Below are positions 36,447 through 46,462 of a DNA stretch of 64,000 nucleotides, in pieces. Position numbers and translations under genes: made by a program. Source of the stretch: CAVPMW01 sp963706515 (lineage in GTDB: Bacteria > Chloroflexota > Anaerolineae > Anaerolineales > UBA4823); the NCBI GenBank assembly GCA_963706515.1, contig CAVPMW010000013.1, forward strand, positions 1 through 64,000, in the 5' to 3' direction. Below the pieces are notes generated by a model. That model was not told the origin of the DNA. It worked only from the letters and a program-made list of their open reading frames with translations, and did no database searches. Each line of letters begins with the position of its first letter. The first letter of the stretch is position 1.

Positions 36447-37376
36447 ATGAATACATCAAAAACCGATGAAATCCGTTCGTATCTCGATTGGGCCCTAAAA
36501 GGCCGTTCCGCCTGGTGGCTGTATCTGATTGGACTTATCCTTTTTCAGATAATTCTTACCGCCGGAAGTACTTTTTTTGTGATACTGCTGGTAATCCTGG
36601 TTCCCGCACTAGCCAGCGGCTCGGTTGTCGGCTCGGTTGCGATGACTACGCTCGGATTCCTGCCCGCCTTTCTCGCGATACCTTTCTTTACCTGGCTGCT
36701 GCATAAACGTCCGTGGTGGAGTGTCGCCCTACCCCAACTCAAGCTGGATGGATGGAAACTTGGGATCGGCTTTCTGTTCGGGTTGTTGATCAACCTGGTC
36801 GTCTATATAGGCGGTGGTTTGTTCGCAGGCAGTCAGATTTCCTTTGTGGCGCCTGATCTTTCGACTTATCTGCCCCTGCTAATCGTTGGCGCGATCACGA
36901 TCTTCATCCAGGTTACCGCCGAAGAACTGCTCTATCGCGGTTACACCATGCAGTTCATGCGCCGGTTGACCGCCAATCCAGTGCTGATCGTCGGAATTTC
37001 GGGACTTGCGTTTGCCGCCATCCACATCGGCAATGTTTTCCTCAATGGAATGCCCGGGTACGGGGTTCTGATTTACCTTTTCGATGGATTGGTATACGGG
37101 TGGCTCGCCTGGCGCTCCCGGTCTTTGTGGATGCCGATCGGGTTTCACTTGGCAAATAACTTTGCTCTTGTTGTATTGGTTAACGAGAAAGCCAACACCG
37201 ATCTTTTGCAAGGCTCACCCCTCATTGTCGTGGATAAACTACCGTCATTCAATTTCATGCTGGTCGCTTCTGGCGTGGTGTATCTACTGGTTGTCGTCAT
37301 CATCAACTGGTTGATCACCCGCCGGGAGAAGAAAGAAGCGTTACAGGCTACCCCGCAACAGGCACTTCTGGCTTGA
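36447..37376 (+). CDS. CPBP family intramembrane metalloprotease
   Basis: 309 residues from the ATG behind GAGGAGATTG. Eight or so membrane helices. The three catalytic motifs are in place: VTAEELLYRGYTMQFM, FAAIHIGN and IGFHLANNFALVV. CPBP/CAAX-type proteases cleave within the membrane or process prenylated or bacteriocin-like peptides; bacterial members often give self-immunity or regulate signalling. Alone on its strand beside the IS; no obvious substrate gene adjoins. Confidence 0.9.
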   Translation: MNTSKTDEIRSYLDWALKGRSAWWLYLIGLILFQIILTAGSTFFVILLVILVPALASGSVVGSVAMTTLGFLPAFLAIPFFTWLLHKRPWWSVALPQLKLDGWKLGIGFLFGLLINLVVYIGGGLFAGSQISFVAPDLSTYLPLLIVGAITIFIQVTAEELLYRGYTMQFMRRLTANPVLIVGISGLAFAAIHIGNVFLNGMPGYGVLIYLFDGLVYGWLAWRSRSLWMPIGFHLANNFALVVLVNEKANTDLLQGSPLIVVDKLPSFNFMLVASGVVYLLVVVIINWLITRREKKEALQATPQQALLA

Positions 37377-37831
37377 AACCCACCTTCTATTCGAATGCGC
37401 CAGGAAGATTCGGGTAAATAAAACCGCCATGGCGCGGCAGTAATCCGGCGCAGCATATCTGCACAAAGCAAAGGTCTGGTCGAAAGGTCAGGTCTTTACT
37501 GTCCTGCCCATCCCGGATCTGCCGCACCTGGGCATGACCTCCTACATCACGAGTCTGGAAACCGGGTATCCGCCCTTCCTCTAGCCAAGCCTTATTAGAA
37601 ATGATCTTAGCTTCTCGTAGTCAGTCCATCTTTCTCAGTTGGACTGACTACCAGGGATAAAATGTCAACAGAATCGAGATTAAAAAAATAAGATTGCTTC
37701 GATGAGCATAGAACGCTCATCTCGCTATGACAACCTCTCGCAATGACAACCTCTCGCAATGACAATCTCTCGCAAAGACAACCGCTGAGGGGCGTTGCGG
37801 GGAAGTCATTCCCACCAGTACCCAGTGTAGC
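37377..37831. other. Intergenic stretch with a coding remnant and short tandem repeats
   Basis: From about 37455 to 37584 an open frame ending VLPIPDLPHLGMTSYITSLE, TGYPPFL and a stop looks like the 3' end of a lost gene that I cannot name. At 37731-37785 the 14-base unit CTCGCAATGACAAC is repeated about four times, part of the CATTGCGAG family. Confidence 0.45.
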
Positions 37832-39069
37832 TCACTCAATCACGGGCAGGCGTCCAGCGGGCGTGCTTTGGCTGACCAACGGCTCACCTGCATTGCTAGG
37901 TGCTCCGCGACCACACATTCTGCACGGGCCGCGCCGCCGGTAGTAGTAACCCAGCGTCGCCACTGCGAGTGCCACGCCCCACACCGGGAACAGCGCGGCG
38001 GGTCCAACGACGATCCATATATCTTCCCCAGTGGTCACTGCCGCCGCAGCCATCTGGTTCCAAGCGGTCAAGATGGTGATGCCGCCTACTATGAACAGCA
38101 CCGACATGATCGAAGCCGGGATCACCGCCAGAGCGATGGGAACCCGGCGTCCTGCCAGGCCGATCATCCAGCGCGGGAACACTTCACCCCAGTGCTGCAC
38201 CAGGCCGAGCATGAGGGCGGCCCCCACCAGACCAAAGGTCGCCAGGAAGAGCCCCGAGATCCACTCCCCGCTCTCCTGCCCGAGGCGTAGATGCTCAACG
38301 CTCATCCCCAGCGGGATACCCAGCGCCCAGGCGTAGCGGGTGAGTGCATACAACACTGGCACAGCTATGGCCACATACACGGCGACCCGGCCCCAGCGCG
38401 CGGCACGGCCGGGCCCGTCCAACCCTCGGGGCCGTCTCGGCGGCCACAATACAGGCAGGCGTCCCCACTGCGGCGGGCGTAGCTGACGGTCGCCGCCAGC
38501 CAGAGGAACCCGCCGGTCAGACACAGCAATTGGAGCACTAATGTCCACATTAACCCGGTCAAAGCTTGCACGTAGATGTCAATCTCGGCGCCGGTGATGA
38601 GCCTGAATACCGTATAGGGGATGTAGGCGAGCATCGTCAGCAGGTTAAGGTCGCTCATGAGCAGCAGGAGGACCCCCGAGAGCAGTGCTGCGGCGGTTAT
38701 AAAGAGGGGCCGCAAAACCCTGCCGCGCACCCCGCGCAGCATCGCCGCTCCCATTGCTGCCGCAGGAATCCCTGCCAACATCACGACGATCCAGGCCACC
38801 CCTGGCCCGAACAGTGCGACTGCCGGCCCTGCTCCGTTGGACATGGTTTCTTGGGCGTAAGGGAATCCGCCTCCGCTCACTGCCCAGTAGATCCCCAGCG
38901 CGGCGTAGACCAGTGACCAGGCAACCGCCGCGTACGGCCCCCAGCGCTGCCAATCGCGGAGCGATCTTGCCCGAACGGGAACGGTCCCAACCGTCCCGCT
39001 GGATTGCACGGTTGCCTGAAGCTTGCCAGATGGAGCATTTTGATTTGCTGCGGTATCATTCTTTTCCAT
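37832..39069 (-). CDS. Multi-pass membrane protein, unknown (one frameshift)
   Basis: About 412 residues, start MEKNDTAANQNAPSGK by GGAGGGG. Some ten hydrophobic segments in two halves joined at about 38410: the first half WGPYAAVAWSLVYAALGIYW and AALLSGVLLLLMSDLNLLTM, the second AVYVAIAVPVLYALTRYAWA and LGLVQHWGEVFPRWMIGLAG. A CxxC (GDACLYCGRRDGPEGW) is located between the halves and another CxMC near the end (RRGPCRMCGRG). From memory similar proteins occur in actinobacteria without known function. The cysteine pairs could bind a metal. Confidence 0.65.
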
Positions 39070-39138
39070 TTTGCCCCTCCGAATTTTCATACTGGAAAGT
39101 GAGAGGTGTTTTGATAACGAGAGTGTTTCTTCTGATAA

Positions 39139-40292
39139 TTATTTGAATACTAATTCAGCCGGCTCGCCCAAAAAGCGTCCGAGGTCAATAACTTTCTCCT
39201 CGACCGGCGGCACGAGGGCGCTGGCAAGCTTTTCGAACGGTTCAACTTGAATTTCCAAACGTGCTTTCCAATATTTTGTGCTCCAGGTGCCGCGGACCTG
39301 CCCATCGACCAGCAAAACCGGGTGGATCCACCCGCCGCCTGGGTGGATGCGCCGGGCGTAAACCGGATCGAGCAACCAATCTCGGCTGGCATATCCTAAG
39401 AGCAAAGTATCGAAGCGCGGTAATAAGTAAACCACCGGCGATGGACCTACCAGCTCATCCAGCCAGGGGAGCTGGCTCTCGAGAAGCCACATGGGTCCGG
39501 TTCCAGCCTGCGCTTCGCAGCTCACTTCTTTCAGGCTGTGCTCCACGAGCTGCCATGCCAGCCGGGCATCGCTCAGCTTGAGTCCTGCCCAGCTCGCCAG
39601 GTCTTCCGGGCGCGCCGGAGCGTACGCGGAGAGATAGCGGACAGCGAGCTCAGCCAGGGCTTCCTGTCGGGGCAGCGGCTGGGGCGCTCCCAGCCAGCTC
39701 TCGAAGAGCACGAAGGTGGGTTCTTTCCCCCGCTCCGCTCCACGGCAGAGCAAGCCTTCGAGAGCCGCCCGGTAAATAAGATGGATCGGCGCTTGCCCAG
39801 TGTGAGGCAGGTGATTCTTTTCTAACAAGGCAATAATTTCAGGTCGGGTGAGGTCGGGGTGCTCCTGCAGCGCCTCCAGGAGAAGGCGAATCCCGAGCTC
39901 AGCCCGCTGGTTATCCCAGCCCAGCTCTTGCATTCGAGCCCGATCCCCCGCAATCAGCCCAGGTCCAAAGAACGGCACCAGCCAGCGCGCATCCTCGGCG
40001 GCAACCAGGTGGAGCGTGCCGCGCAGGCACCACGTCCAGGCGATCGAACGCTCAACCTGGCGCGCTGCTCAACTTCCGTTTTGGACAAGCCCCTGCTGCG
40101 CGCATTGATGGAGAGCAGCCCGGCAGGCAGGTCCTGAGCCTGCACTCCGCAGACTTCTTGTAAAACCTGTGCCGACGAGGCGGATATGCCAGCTCCTTGG
40201 GGAGAAAGCCGCTGGGCTTTCAACCGCAGCTGGCGGATTTGTTGAATGGATAGGGCGTCTTCCATCTCAAGCCATGTCTCCAGCCGCTGCAC
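39139..40292 (-). CDS. Winged-helix DNA-binding domain protein (HTH_42/AlkZ-like, one frameshift)
   Basis: About 384 residues with a GTG start. The N-terminal part LQEVCGVQAQDLPAGLLSIN ARSRGLSK, then after a shift near 40035 IAWTWCLRGTLHLVAAEDAR WLVPFFGPG is the family signature; LRGTLHLV with QAQD is typical. The C terminus holds LVDGQVRGTWSTKYWKARLE. Related proteins include DNA glycosylases that unhook cross-links (AlkZ/YcaQ, which carry a catalytic Gln in QxQ/D). Here QAQD is present, so base excision is possible but not shown. It starts two bases after the stop of a YdeI-like gene. Confidence 0.75.
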
Positions 40293-40294
40293 GT

Positions 40295-40879
40295 CTACGG
40301 ATAGATCTTTTCCTGGTTGGAAAGCATCGTAACAAATTTATCGATGCGCTTCGCCCGGGTTTCCGGCTTTACCGCTGTCTGGATCCTGTACAGGATTGCG
40401 TAGCGGTTTACGCTGTCCAACTGCTCGAAGAAATCCATTGCCGCCGGATGCTCATCCAGTTCGCGCTGCAGGTCTTGCGGTACGCTGATCTTGCTCTGTG
40501 ATTCGTAAGCCCGTTCCCAGCGTCCATCCCCCTGCGCGGCTTCCACCTGAGCCAGACCTGCCTGCTGCATCCTGCCTGCGGCGATCAGCGCTAATGCCTT
40601 CTCGCAGTTTACCCTCGACCATTTGCTCTTGCGGCTCCTGGGGGTAAATTTCTGCAGCCAATACCGGTCATCGAAAGCTGCTTTCTGCCCGTCGATCCAG
40701 CCATAACACAGCGCACTTTCCAGCGCCTCCGCATAGGATACAGACGCTGCACCGCTTTCTTTTTTGGCAATTTTCAGCCAGATCCCCTGTGTATCTTGAT
40801 GATGCTCTTCCAGCCAGGCTTCCCAGGCTTGAGCAGATACAAAGGTAATCACAGCCAGATTAGCTCGGGTTTCGGCCAT
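40295..40879 (-). CDS. YdeI/OmpD-associated family protein
   Basis: 194 residues from the ATG behind GGAGGATTAAG. AWEAWLEEHHQDTQGIWLKI AKKES, VSYAEALESALCYGWIDGQK, YWLQKFTPRSRKSKWSRVNC and the C-terminal IQTAVKPETRAKRIDKFVTM LSN are the full-length family pattern. Function unknown in general; implicated in stress survival. Transcribed with the HTH_42 gene. Confidence 0.88.
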   Translation of the reverse strand: MAETRANLAVITFVSAQAWEAWLEEHHQDTQGIWLKIAKKESGAASVSYAEALESALCYGWIDGQKAAFDDRYWLQKFTPRSRKSKWSRVNCEKALALIAAGRMQQAGLAQVEAAQGDGRWERAYESQSKISVPQDLQRELDEHPAAMDFFEQLDSVNRYAILYRIQTAVKPETRAKRIDKFVTMLSNQEKIYP

Positions 40880-40980
40880 CTTAATCCTCCACGGCTTGGG
40901 TTACGGGGAGAACGGCTTGATCATCCAAAACAGCTATCATGCATGCTCAGTGCGGCTGAATAGGTTCCACCTGGCTGGGC

Positions 40981-42917
40981 TCACTCCGCCTGGCTCTGAG
41001 CCAGAACAGCCCGGCGATCAGCAGCACCAGCAACGCAATGATTCCCGCACTCAGCGCCAGGAGAGCCTGCCAGGGATACTGCGAGACCAGCTTGGGGCCG
41101 GATATTCCCCAGCGGCAGGACGGTCCAGGGGATGGTTACCTGGCTGTCCGGCATACCTTTACGGCGCACGATCACCTGGATCGACCATTTGCCAGGCTGC
41201 GTGAGATAGCTGCCAGACAGGCGGTAGCTGCTCTTCCAGTTGGCTGAATCGACGAACTGGGCATCCTGGCTGGTGGTGCCCATGTCCTGCTCGAGATAGG
41301 TCATGCGGACGATTACCCGCAAGATATCCGCCGGTGCTGGGCGGCGTGAGTTGAGCACATCGATGTTGAAAAGGTTCAGCCCAGGGCGGTTGGGCTTTAT
41401 CGCCAGCGTGACGAAAAGATCATTGGTGGGCTGGAGTACATCGTCTGACTGCACGTCCGGCGACACAGTGTATGCCAGGTCTCTGGCGGGCGGTAGAGTG
41501 GTCAATACCCCCACGGAAAGCAGGATAGCCAGGCCGAAGATGACCTCGGTAAGGACCAGCCAGGGGAAATGCTCCAGCTTGAACGGGGTCCATCCAGGAG
41601 GCTTTTTCAATATCCTGGCGAGCGGCGCTGCCAGCTTCGGGTGCAGCAGCGAGCTGTTGAACAGACCGATACAGCCTGCCAGCAGCACCAGGAGGATCTT
41701 GAATTGTAAGCGTCCGTCCATATGGACTCAGCAGCAGGGCGTCCGCAGTGATCACCTGGCTGCCGGTGCTGTACAATCCCGTGGCAACCACCAACCCGAC
41801 GCTGACCGCAGCCAACACGCTGAACGGTCCCCAGCAATCCGGACGTTCTCTCTGAAAGCCTGCCTGTCCTGGAGCAAGACCGGTAGCAGACAGATGACGA
41901 GGGCAATCAAGCCGCCTATCCAAAAACCGGCGAAGAGCAGGTGCAGCGTATTGACAGTCACCGGCAGGAGGTAGTCCTGAGCGCCGGCCGAATGACTGAC
42001 CATAGATTGGGCGATCAAAACATAGGCGCCAAGCACCATTGCCAGCCAGTAACCGCGCAGCTCACACGGTGGTTTTCGCTTTAAACGGTAGAGCACGATG
42101 AACAAAACGATCAGAAGGACCTCGCGCAGAGCCAGGCGATTCCCCACTGCGATCCGAAAAGGGTCTGCTCGCTGAGCTCCAGGAAAGATAACGCCTGCGT
42201 CTCCAGGTTCACCAGGGAATGGATTTGCCAGGCAAGCTGCGCAATTCCAATCAGGAAGGCAAAGCCCGTGGCGAGCATAGCCAAATTTAGCAGCCTGCTG
42301 TTCAGCAGCCTGCTGGGGACCCGGTTGTAGATATGCTCGTCGTCTTTTACTGTCTCCCCGGTCGCAGGAATTGGGCGGAGCACGAAAAGCAGCACGCCGA
42401 GGCAGCCTACCATAACCAGCAATCCGAGATAATTCAGCCAGCGCAGGGTCAGCTCGGGGAGGTCCACCGCGGTCAAGCCTCCTTTGGCAACCCCTACTGA
42501 GCTCGTCCCAGCCAGCTCTGCGCCGCCGACGCTGAAAGCGATGTAGCCGGTGTTGGCATGCCCGTCCACGGCTGAGCTGACTTTATAGTTCACGGTGTAT
42601 ACGCCTTTCGCTAAAGGCGGCAGAGCGAGCACCAGCAGGGTCGGGTCGGCTGGATCGACCTGCACCGAGGTTAGCGGGATCGGCTTACCGTTGATATCCA
42701 GGAGCTGGGCAGTGCTGAAGCGGGAAATAATGCCTGGCTGAACCAGAGTTTTACTTCGGGAGGAGGGAATTCATCCAACGCGCTGTTATCGGCTGGATCG
42801 GATCGCAGCAGGTAGGCGTTGCACCTGTGCGCCAGTTACGCTGCCCAGTGCCAGGGCAAGCAGGACCAATCCAATGGACAGCCGGTAGAAGCGGTGAGAA
42901 CTTGATCGGCGGCTCAT
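40981..42917 (-). CDS. CopC-CopD type copper resistance fusion protein (several frameshifts)
   Basis: About 645 residues. It begins MSRRSSSHRFYRLSIGLVLL with a signal peptide; after a shift AHAYLLRSDPADNSALDEFP and PPEVKLWFSQA give the CopC start (His1 after cleavage). LALPPLAKGVYTVNYKVSSA, VDGHANTGYIAFSVG completes the CopC domain, then the CopD membrane part (WLNYLGLLVMVGCLGVLLFV; TLHLLFAGFWIGGLIALVIC; FKILLVLLAGCIGLFNSSLL), and a C-terminal beta domain of about 130 residues. CopC/CopD bind copper outside the membrane and pass it inward. Overlaps the upstream CopC gene as ATGA. Frames change near 42820, 42690, 42110, 41880 and 41720. Confidence 0.78.
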
Positions 42918-43489
42918 GCAGGGTGACGATTTTTTGTACGAAATAAATACCGATTGCTAATAAAAATACCAAACCGGTTCCAATAACCAGCCACAAAGCG
43001 ACCGGCTGGCTGCTGGCAGCCTGGGGGTTTGGTGTGGTTGCCAGAACAACCGGCTGTACCGGGGCAGCCGGGACGGCGACGTCCCCGATGCCAAAATAAT
43101 ATTCCCCCTGGCTGACATCTCCATCCAGCAAGGTAATACTCCACTTCACCTGGTACACCCCCTGGCTGAGCTCAGGCAAAGCGACGACCAGCATGACGTG
43201 CTGGGGATCGTTCAGATCGACGCCTCCGTTACCTTTATCTACCTGGACGCCCTGACGTTGAATACCTGTAAGCTGCTGCCCGATTCGGTAATTTCCTCGG
43301 CGAAGGTGAGGCGCACTTCAGGAGGCGATTGCGGCACAGCCTGCCCGGCTCTGGGCTGGCTTTGATCGGAGTTATGGTATGGGCGCTTGCGGGATAATAG
43401 CTAGAGAGTAAAATCAGGCAGGCAACCAGGAGTGCGGTGCGGATTGTATGGCGTGAAGCCGGTCTATACCGTTTGGTATTTTCCCTCAA
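42914..43489 (-). CDS. Membrane-anchored CopC domain protein (frameshifted)
   Basis: Signal peptide TALLVACLILLSSYYPASA then HTITPIKASPEPG with His at the likely mature N terminus, as in CopC. Shifts near 43370 and 43215 hide the middle; sense resumes at LVVALPELSQGVYQVKWSIT and LLDGDVSQGEYYFGIG. One TM helix follows (LWLVIGTGLVFLLAIGIYFV). The end probably is the TGA that overlaps the next ATG (42914-42917). A periplasmic-face copper chaperone is the natural reading. Confidence 0.7.
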
Positions 43490-43568
43490 CCTTCAGGTTC
43501 GTTGAAGAGGAGATTATAATGATTATCCGCTCGATTGTATAGCATTGTCTGCCAGCATTCCTAGAGAC

Positions 43569-44265
43569 TTATTCGTATAGTGAAAAAACATCACCAGGGA
43601 TATCTGCCTCTACGTTTGTTTCCCGGTGGAGGGTGACCTCTCCCGGCGCCGAAAACCGTCCAGCGCTGCTCTTCAGCGCAGTCGATCATGGCAGTCCCTT
43701 CATCGATGCCGGCTAAAGTTGCTCCTGGCAGCATTGGGGAGAGCTTAGCCGCCCAATCCTTGCCAAAGCTGTGGTAATGCGGCAGGACGCACGTCCCGGC
43801 TACCAGGTTAACCCGGAAGAGACTTGCTTTTCATACGGATCATAAAAATATTCGCACAGCACCATCGCTCCAGCGCTGCTCCCCCCGGCGATGACGGCTC
43901 TCGCTGGTAAGCAGAGAGGATTGCCTGAAAGGTCAGGTTTCCTGCAAGCGTCCGGTTCAGGTGACCGGGGAAGCCGCCGAGCAGGTAGATCATGCGGCGC
44001 TCTGCAGCTCGCCTGCCAGGGCAGGGTCATCGGCGGAATATCACGGTCGATGATCGGTAAGGAAGCAACATTTTGCGCTCCCAGGGTGCTGAACCAGCGC
44101 ACGCCGTTCTGTCCTGCACGCTTGTCGTTATGGTCGGGCGCGCGGCAGCCGGGATGATCCGCACGGCTGCCGAATACCGCCAGCCAGGCGCAGACCCTGC
44201 TGGTCGGCTTCCGCCATCTTCCCCCCGAACTCTGCCCCGCCCGCTAAAAGGATATACCCAGGCAT
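43569..44265 (-). CDS. Peptidase S51 (cyanophycinase/dipeptidase E-like) family protein (frameshifted)
   Basis: Starts MPGYILLAGGAEFGGKM at 44265 with CAGGAG eleven bases before. The nucleophile motif VIAGGSSAGAMVLCEYFYDP is intact in the middle. The end, read across shifts, includes LPHYHSFGKDWAAKL, GIDEGTAMIDCAEEQRWTVF and SLYE-stop at 43569. About 232 residues, the size of S51 peptidases. Serine hydrolysis of a small peptide or cyanophycin-like substrate is expected. Divergent from the repeat lipoprotein gene. Confidence 0.72.
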
Positions 44266-44282
44266 ATGTTCAATCTCCTGGC

Positions 44283-44347
44283 GATGTATCTCCACGATTT
44301 ATCGCCGTGATGTATCGCCGTGATGTATCACCATAATTTATCTCCGT
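44283..44347. repeat. Five 13-bp direct repeats
   Basis: Units GATGTATCTCCAC, GATTTATCGCCGT, GATGTATCGCCGT, GATGTATCACCAT and AATTTATCTCCGT follow one another without gaps, 18 bases upstream of the S51 peptidase start. Confidence 0.75.
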
Positions 44348-44348
44348 C

Positions 44349-44435
44349 ATTCGGACAAGTCTTGAAGTTGAAGAGATCGCTTCGCCTGCTACAGAACAGC
44401 AGGCTCGCAATGACAGGCACTGAGTTTGTCCGAAT
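44349..44435. repeat. 87-bp element with 10-bp inverted ends
   Basis: ATTCGGACAA (44349-44358) is inverted exactly as TTGTCCGAAT (44426-44435). Inside lies CTGCTACAGAACAGCAG and GCTCGCAATGACAG, fragments of the CATTGCGAG repeat family. The rest of 44436-44665 holds nothing I recognise. Confidence 0.55.
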
Positions 44436-44665
44436 TTCTTTCGCGGCTTATGGGATTTTTCCTCGACCCACAGCTTAATAAACACTAATCGGATATTGTA
44501 AACCCCTTACATCCATTCCAAACTTCATTTCGTATCCATAATCAGCATGTACTTTTAAAAGCCTTAAGGAAAATCCCGGTTATTTAGCGGCCCGGTGTTT
44601 TTGACTGCCCCGGTGCTTTGTACCGGAAAGATCCTTGAGGCCTAACTTTATCAAGGAGGATAGAG

Positions 44666-45703
44666 ATGATGAGAACCACCCGATCAACTGTATTTGCCAA
44701 GGCAACCCTAATGCTCAACGCGCTGGTGTTGGGCGCGCTGATCCTCACGGCGTGCGCTTCGCCGGCAGCCACCACGGTCGCGCCGACGGCGGTTCCGCCG
44801 ACGGCTGCACCGCCAACGGCAGTCCCGCCGACTGAACCACCAAAACCGACGACACCCCCGGAAGCTTCCATCGACATTGCCACCGATCCAAAATTGGGCA
44901 AGATCCTGGTCGGCAATAACGGTATGACATTGTATATGTTCACCAAAGATACCGCCGATACGAGCAACTGCAACGCGGACTGCTTGAAGAAATGGCCCGT
45001 ATTGATTACCCAGGGCAGTCCCCAGCTTGGAGAGGGTGTTGATCCGTCGATGGTGGGTTCCGTTACCCTGGCTGATGGCTCCAAGATCGTCACGTACAAC
45101 CACATGCCGCTTTACTTCTGGTATAAGGATCTCAAAGCAGGCGATGCTACCGGTCAGGGTGTAGGTGACGTGTGGTACGTTCTTGGTCCGGATGGTAAAG
45201 CGGTGGGCATGGAGGCAGCCGGAGCCGCGACCGGAACGCCAGCCGCGGGAGCTGCCACAGAAGCGACGATCAACGTCGCCAGCGACCCAACCTTAGGACA
45301 GATCCTGGTCGGCAATAACGGCATGACCCTGTATATGTTCACCAAGGACACCCCCGATACGAGCAACTGCAGCGGGAAGTGCATCACGAGCTGGCCTCCA
45401 CTGCTGACCCAGGGCAGCCCTGTCTTGGGACCCGGCGTGGATGCTTCATTGGTTGGCTCAGCTGCACTGCCGGACGGGACCAAGATCGTCACCTACAACC
45501 ACATGCCGCTGTATTACTTCGCCAAGGACACCAAGGCAGGCGACGTTCTCGGTCAGAATGTGGGCAGCGTGTGGTTCGTGCTCGGCCCGGACGGAAAGCC
45601 GGTCGGGATGGAAGCTGGCGCGGGCGGCAACACGAACGATAACGCTAACAGCAACGCTAACAGCAACGACAACAGCAACAGCAATGGCAACAGCAATGGC
45701 TGA
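44666..45703 (+). CDS. Lipoprotein with two secreted-repeat (COG4315-type) domains
   Basis: 345 residues, start behind AAGGAGG. The signal peptide ends in a lipobox (LILTACAS). A PT-rich linker leads to two about 110-residue copies, each with ILVGNNGMTLYMFTKDT, DTSNC...C...WP and a YNHMPLYxxxKDxKAGD stretch, matching the secreted repeat of unknown function (PF03640 type). The C terminus is a low-complexity Asn/Ser/Gly tail. Cys pairs in each repeat could form disulphides. Surface exposed; relatives are linked to stress or electron-transfer proteins without firm function. A hairpin follows at 45744. Confidence 0.9.
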   Translation: MMRTTRSTVFAKATLMLNALVLGALILTACASPAATTVAPTAVPPTAAPPTAVPPTEPPKPTTPPEASIDIATDPKLGKILVGNNGMTLYMFTKDTADTSNCNADCLKKWPVLITQGSPQLGEGVDPSMVGSVTLADGSKIVTYNHMPLYFWYKDLKAGDATGQGVGDVWYVLGPDGKAVGMEAAGAATGTPAAGAATEATINVASDPTLGQILVGNNGMTLYMFTKDTPDTSNCSGKCITSWPPLLTQGSPVLGPGVDASLVGSAALPDGTKIVTYNHMPLYYFAKDTKAGDVLGQNVGSVWFVLGPDGKPVGMEAGAGGNTNDNANSNANSNDNSNSNGNSNG

Positions 45704-45743
45704 GTGATGAATTACCGTAATTTCTGAAATTCATCCCCCCTTT

Positions 45744-45769
45744 CCCTCCCCCAAAAAACCGGGGGAGGG
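45744..45769. terminator. CCCTCCCCC/GGGGGAGGG hairpin
   Basis: Nine-base perfect stem, A-rich loop, followed by TATTTT. It lies 40 bases past the lipoprotein stop; the same stem is at 11073-11096. Confidence 0.6.
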
Positions 45770-45785
45770 ATATTTTAAAACTACT

Positions 45786-46330
45786 CTAGAGATTGGTAAA
45801 TTCCGCGGCGACCTCATTCAGATGGCGGATAAACTGGTGCCCGCCCTGATCGTATGCCCGGTAGGTTGCATAGGGTATCTTCTCTGTGAACATAGCCAGG
45901 TGCGCGAAGGGCACTACTTGATCGTCCCGGTTGTGATAAAAGAAAATGGGGGGGCCATCTGGGTTTGGGGCAGCTAAGTTTTCCTGCAGACTGGAGCCAT
46001 CTACCAGCCAATCCTCTGCGCCCCAATAGGGTGTGGCCAGAAAAAAATTCCCGCCACTGGCTTTTCGACCCCGATTTCAAACAGATACCTCAACAGGACC
46101 GAGCCGCCTACCGAGTGGCCAACCAGGACCAGCCGGCCATCCACCGTTGCTAGCTCCTTGGAGATTTGTTCCTTCCAAGCTGCATAATCCGGGTCCTCTT
46201 CGCTGGGCATCCTTGGATACTTCACATGAAAGTTAGCCCCGAGTGCCTCTTGCAGAGCTGCCGCCAATACCGCATCCACATCATAAGCACCCTCGCCGCC
46301 GCCTTGAATAAACAGGACGACTGTTTTCAT
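45786..46330 (-). CDS. RBBP9/YdeN-type serine hydrolase (one frameshift)
   Basis: About 181 residues joined at about 46035. MKTVVLFIQGGGEGAYDVDA, VLVGHSVGGSVLLRYLFE (nucleophile Ser), then in the next frame the acid strand PIFFYHNRDDQVVPFAHL and the late His of QGGHQFIRHLNEV. Small alpha/beta hydrolase of the RBBP9 family, cytoplasmic, substrate unknown. Tail to tail with the lipoprotein gene. Confidence 0.8.
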
Positions 46331-46462
46331 CTAATCTCTCCAAACGATTGGACAAAATTCATCTGACCAATACGATCTTATGCCAATTGCCTGATATGGC
46401 ACGCGCTTTTTCCGTTTATAAGGTTCAGATTCGCCAATGCCCAGTACTTAAATAAGATATTT

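Noticed and set aside
37731..37790. Possible CRISPR array
   Set aside because: The units are only 14 bases, directly adjoining, with no spacers and no cas genes; they belong to the CATTGCGAG repeat family.
44283..44347. Possible CRISPR or replication iterons
   Set aside because: No spacers; no replication initiator gene nearby. Kept as a direct-repeat array only.
45744..45769. Member of the CCGAAAA/TTTTCGG hairpin family
   Set aside because: It lies after a gene but lacks the conserved ends; its stem is shared only with the hairpin at 11073.
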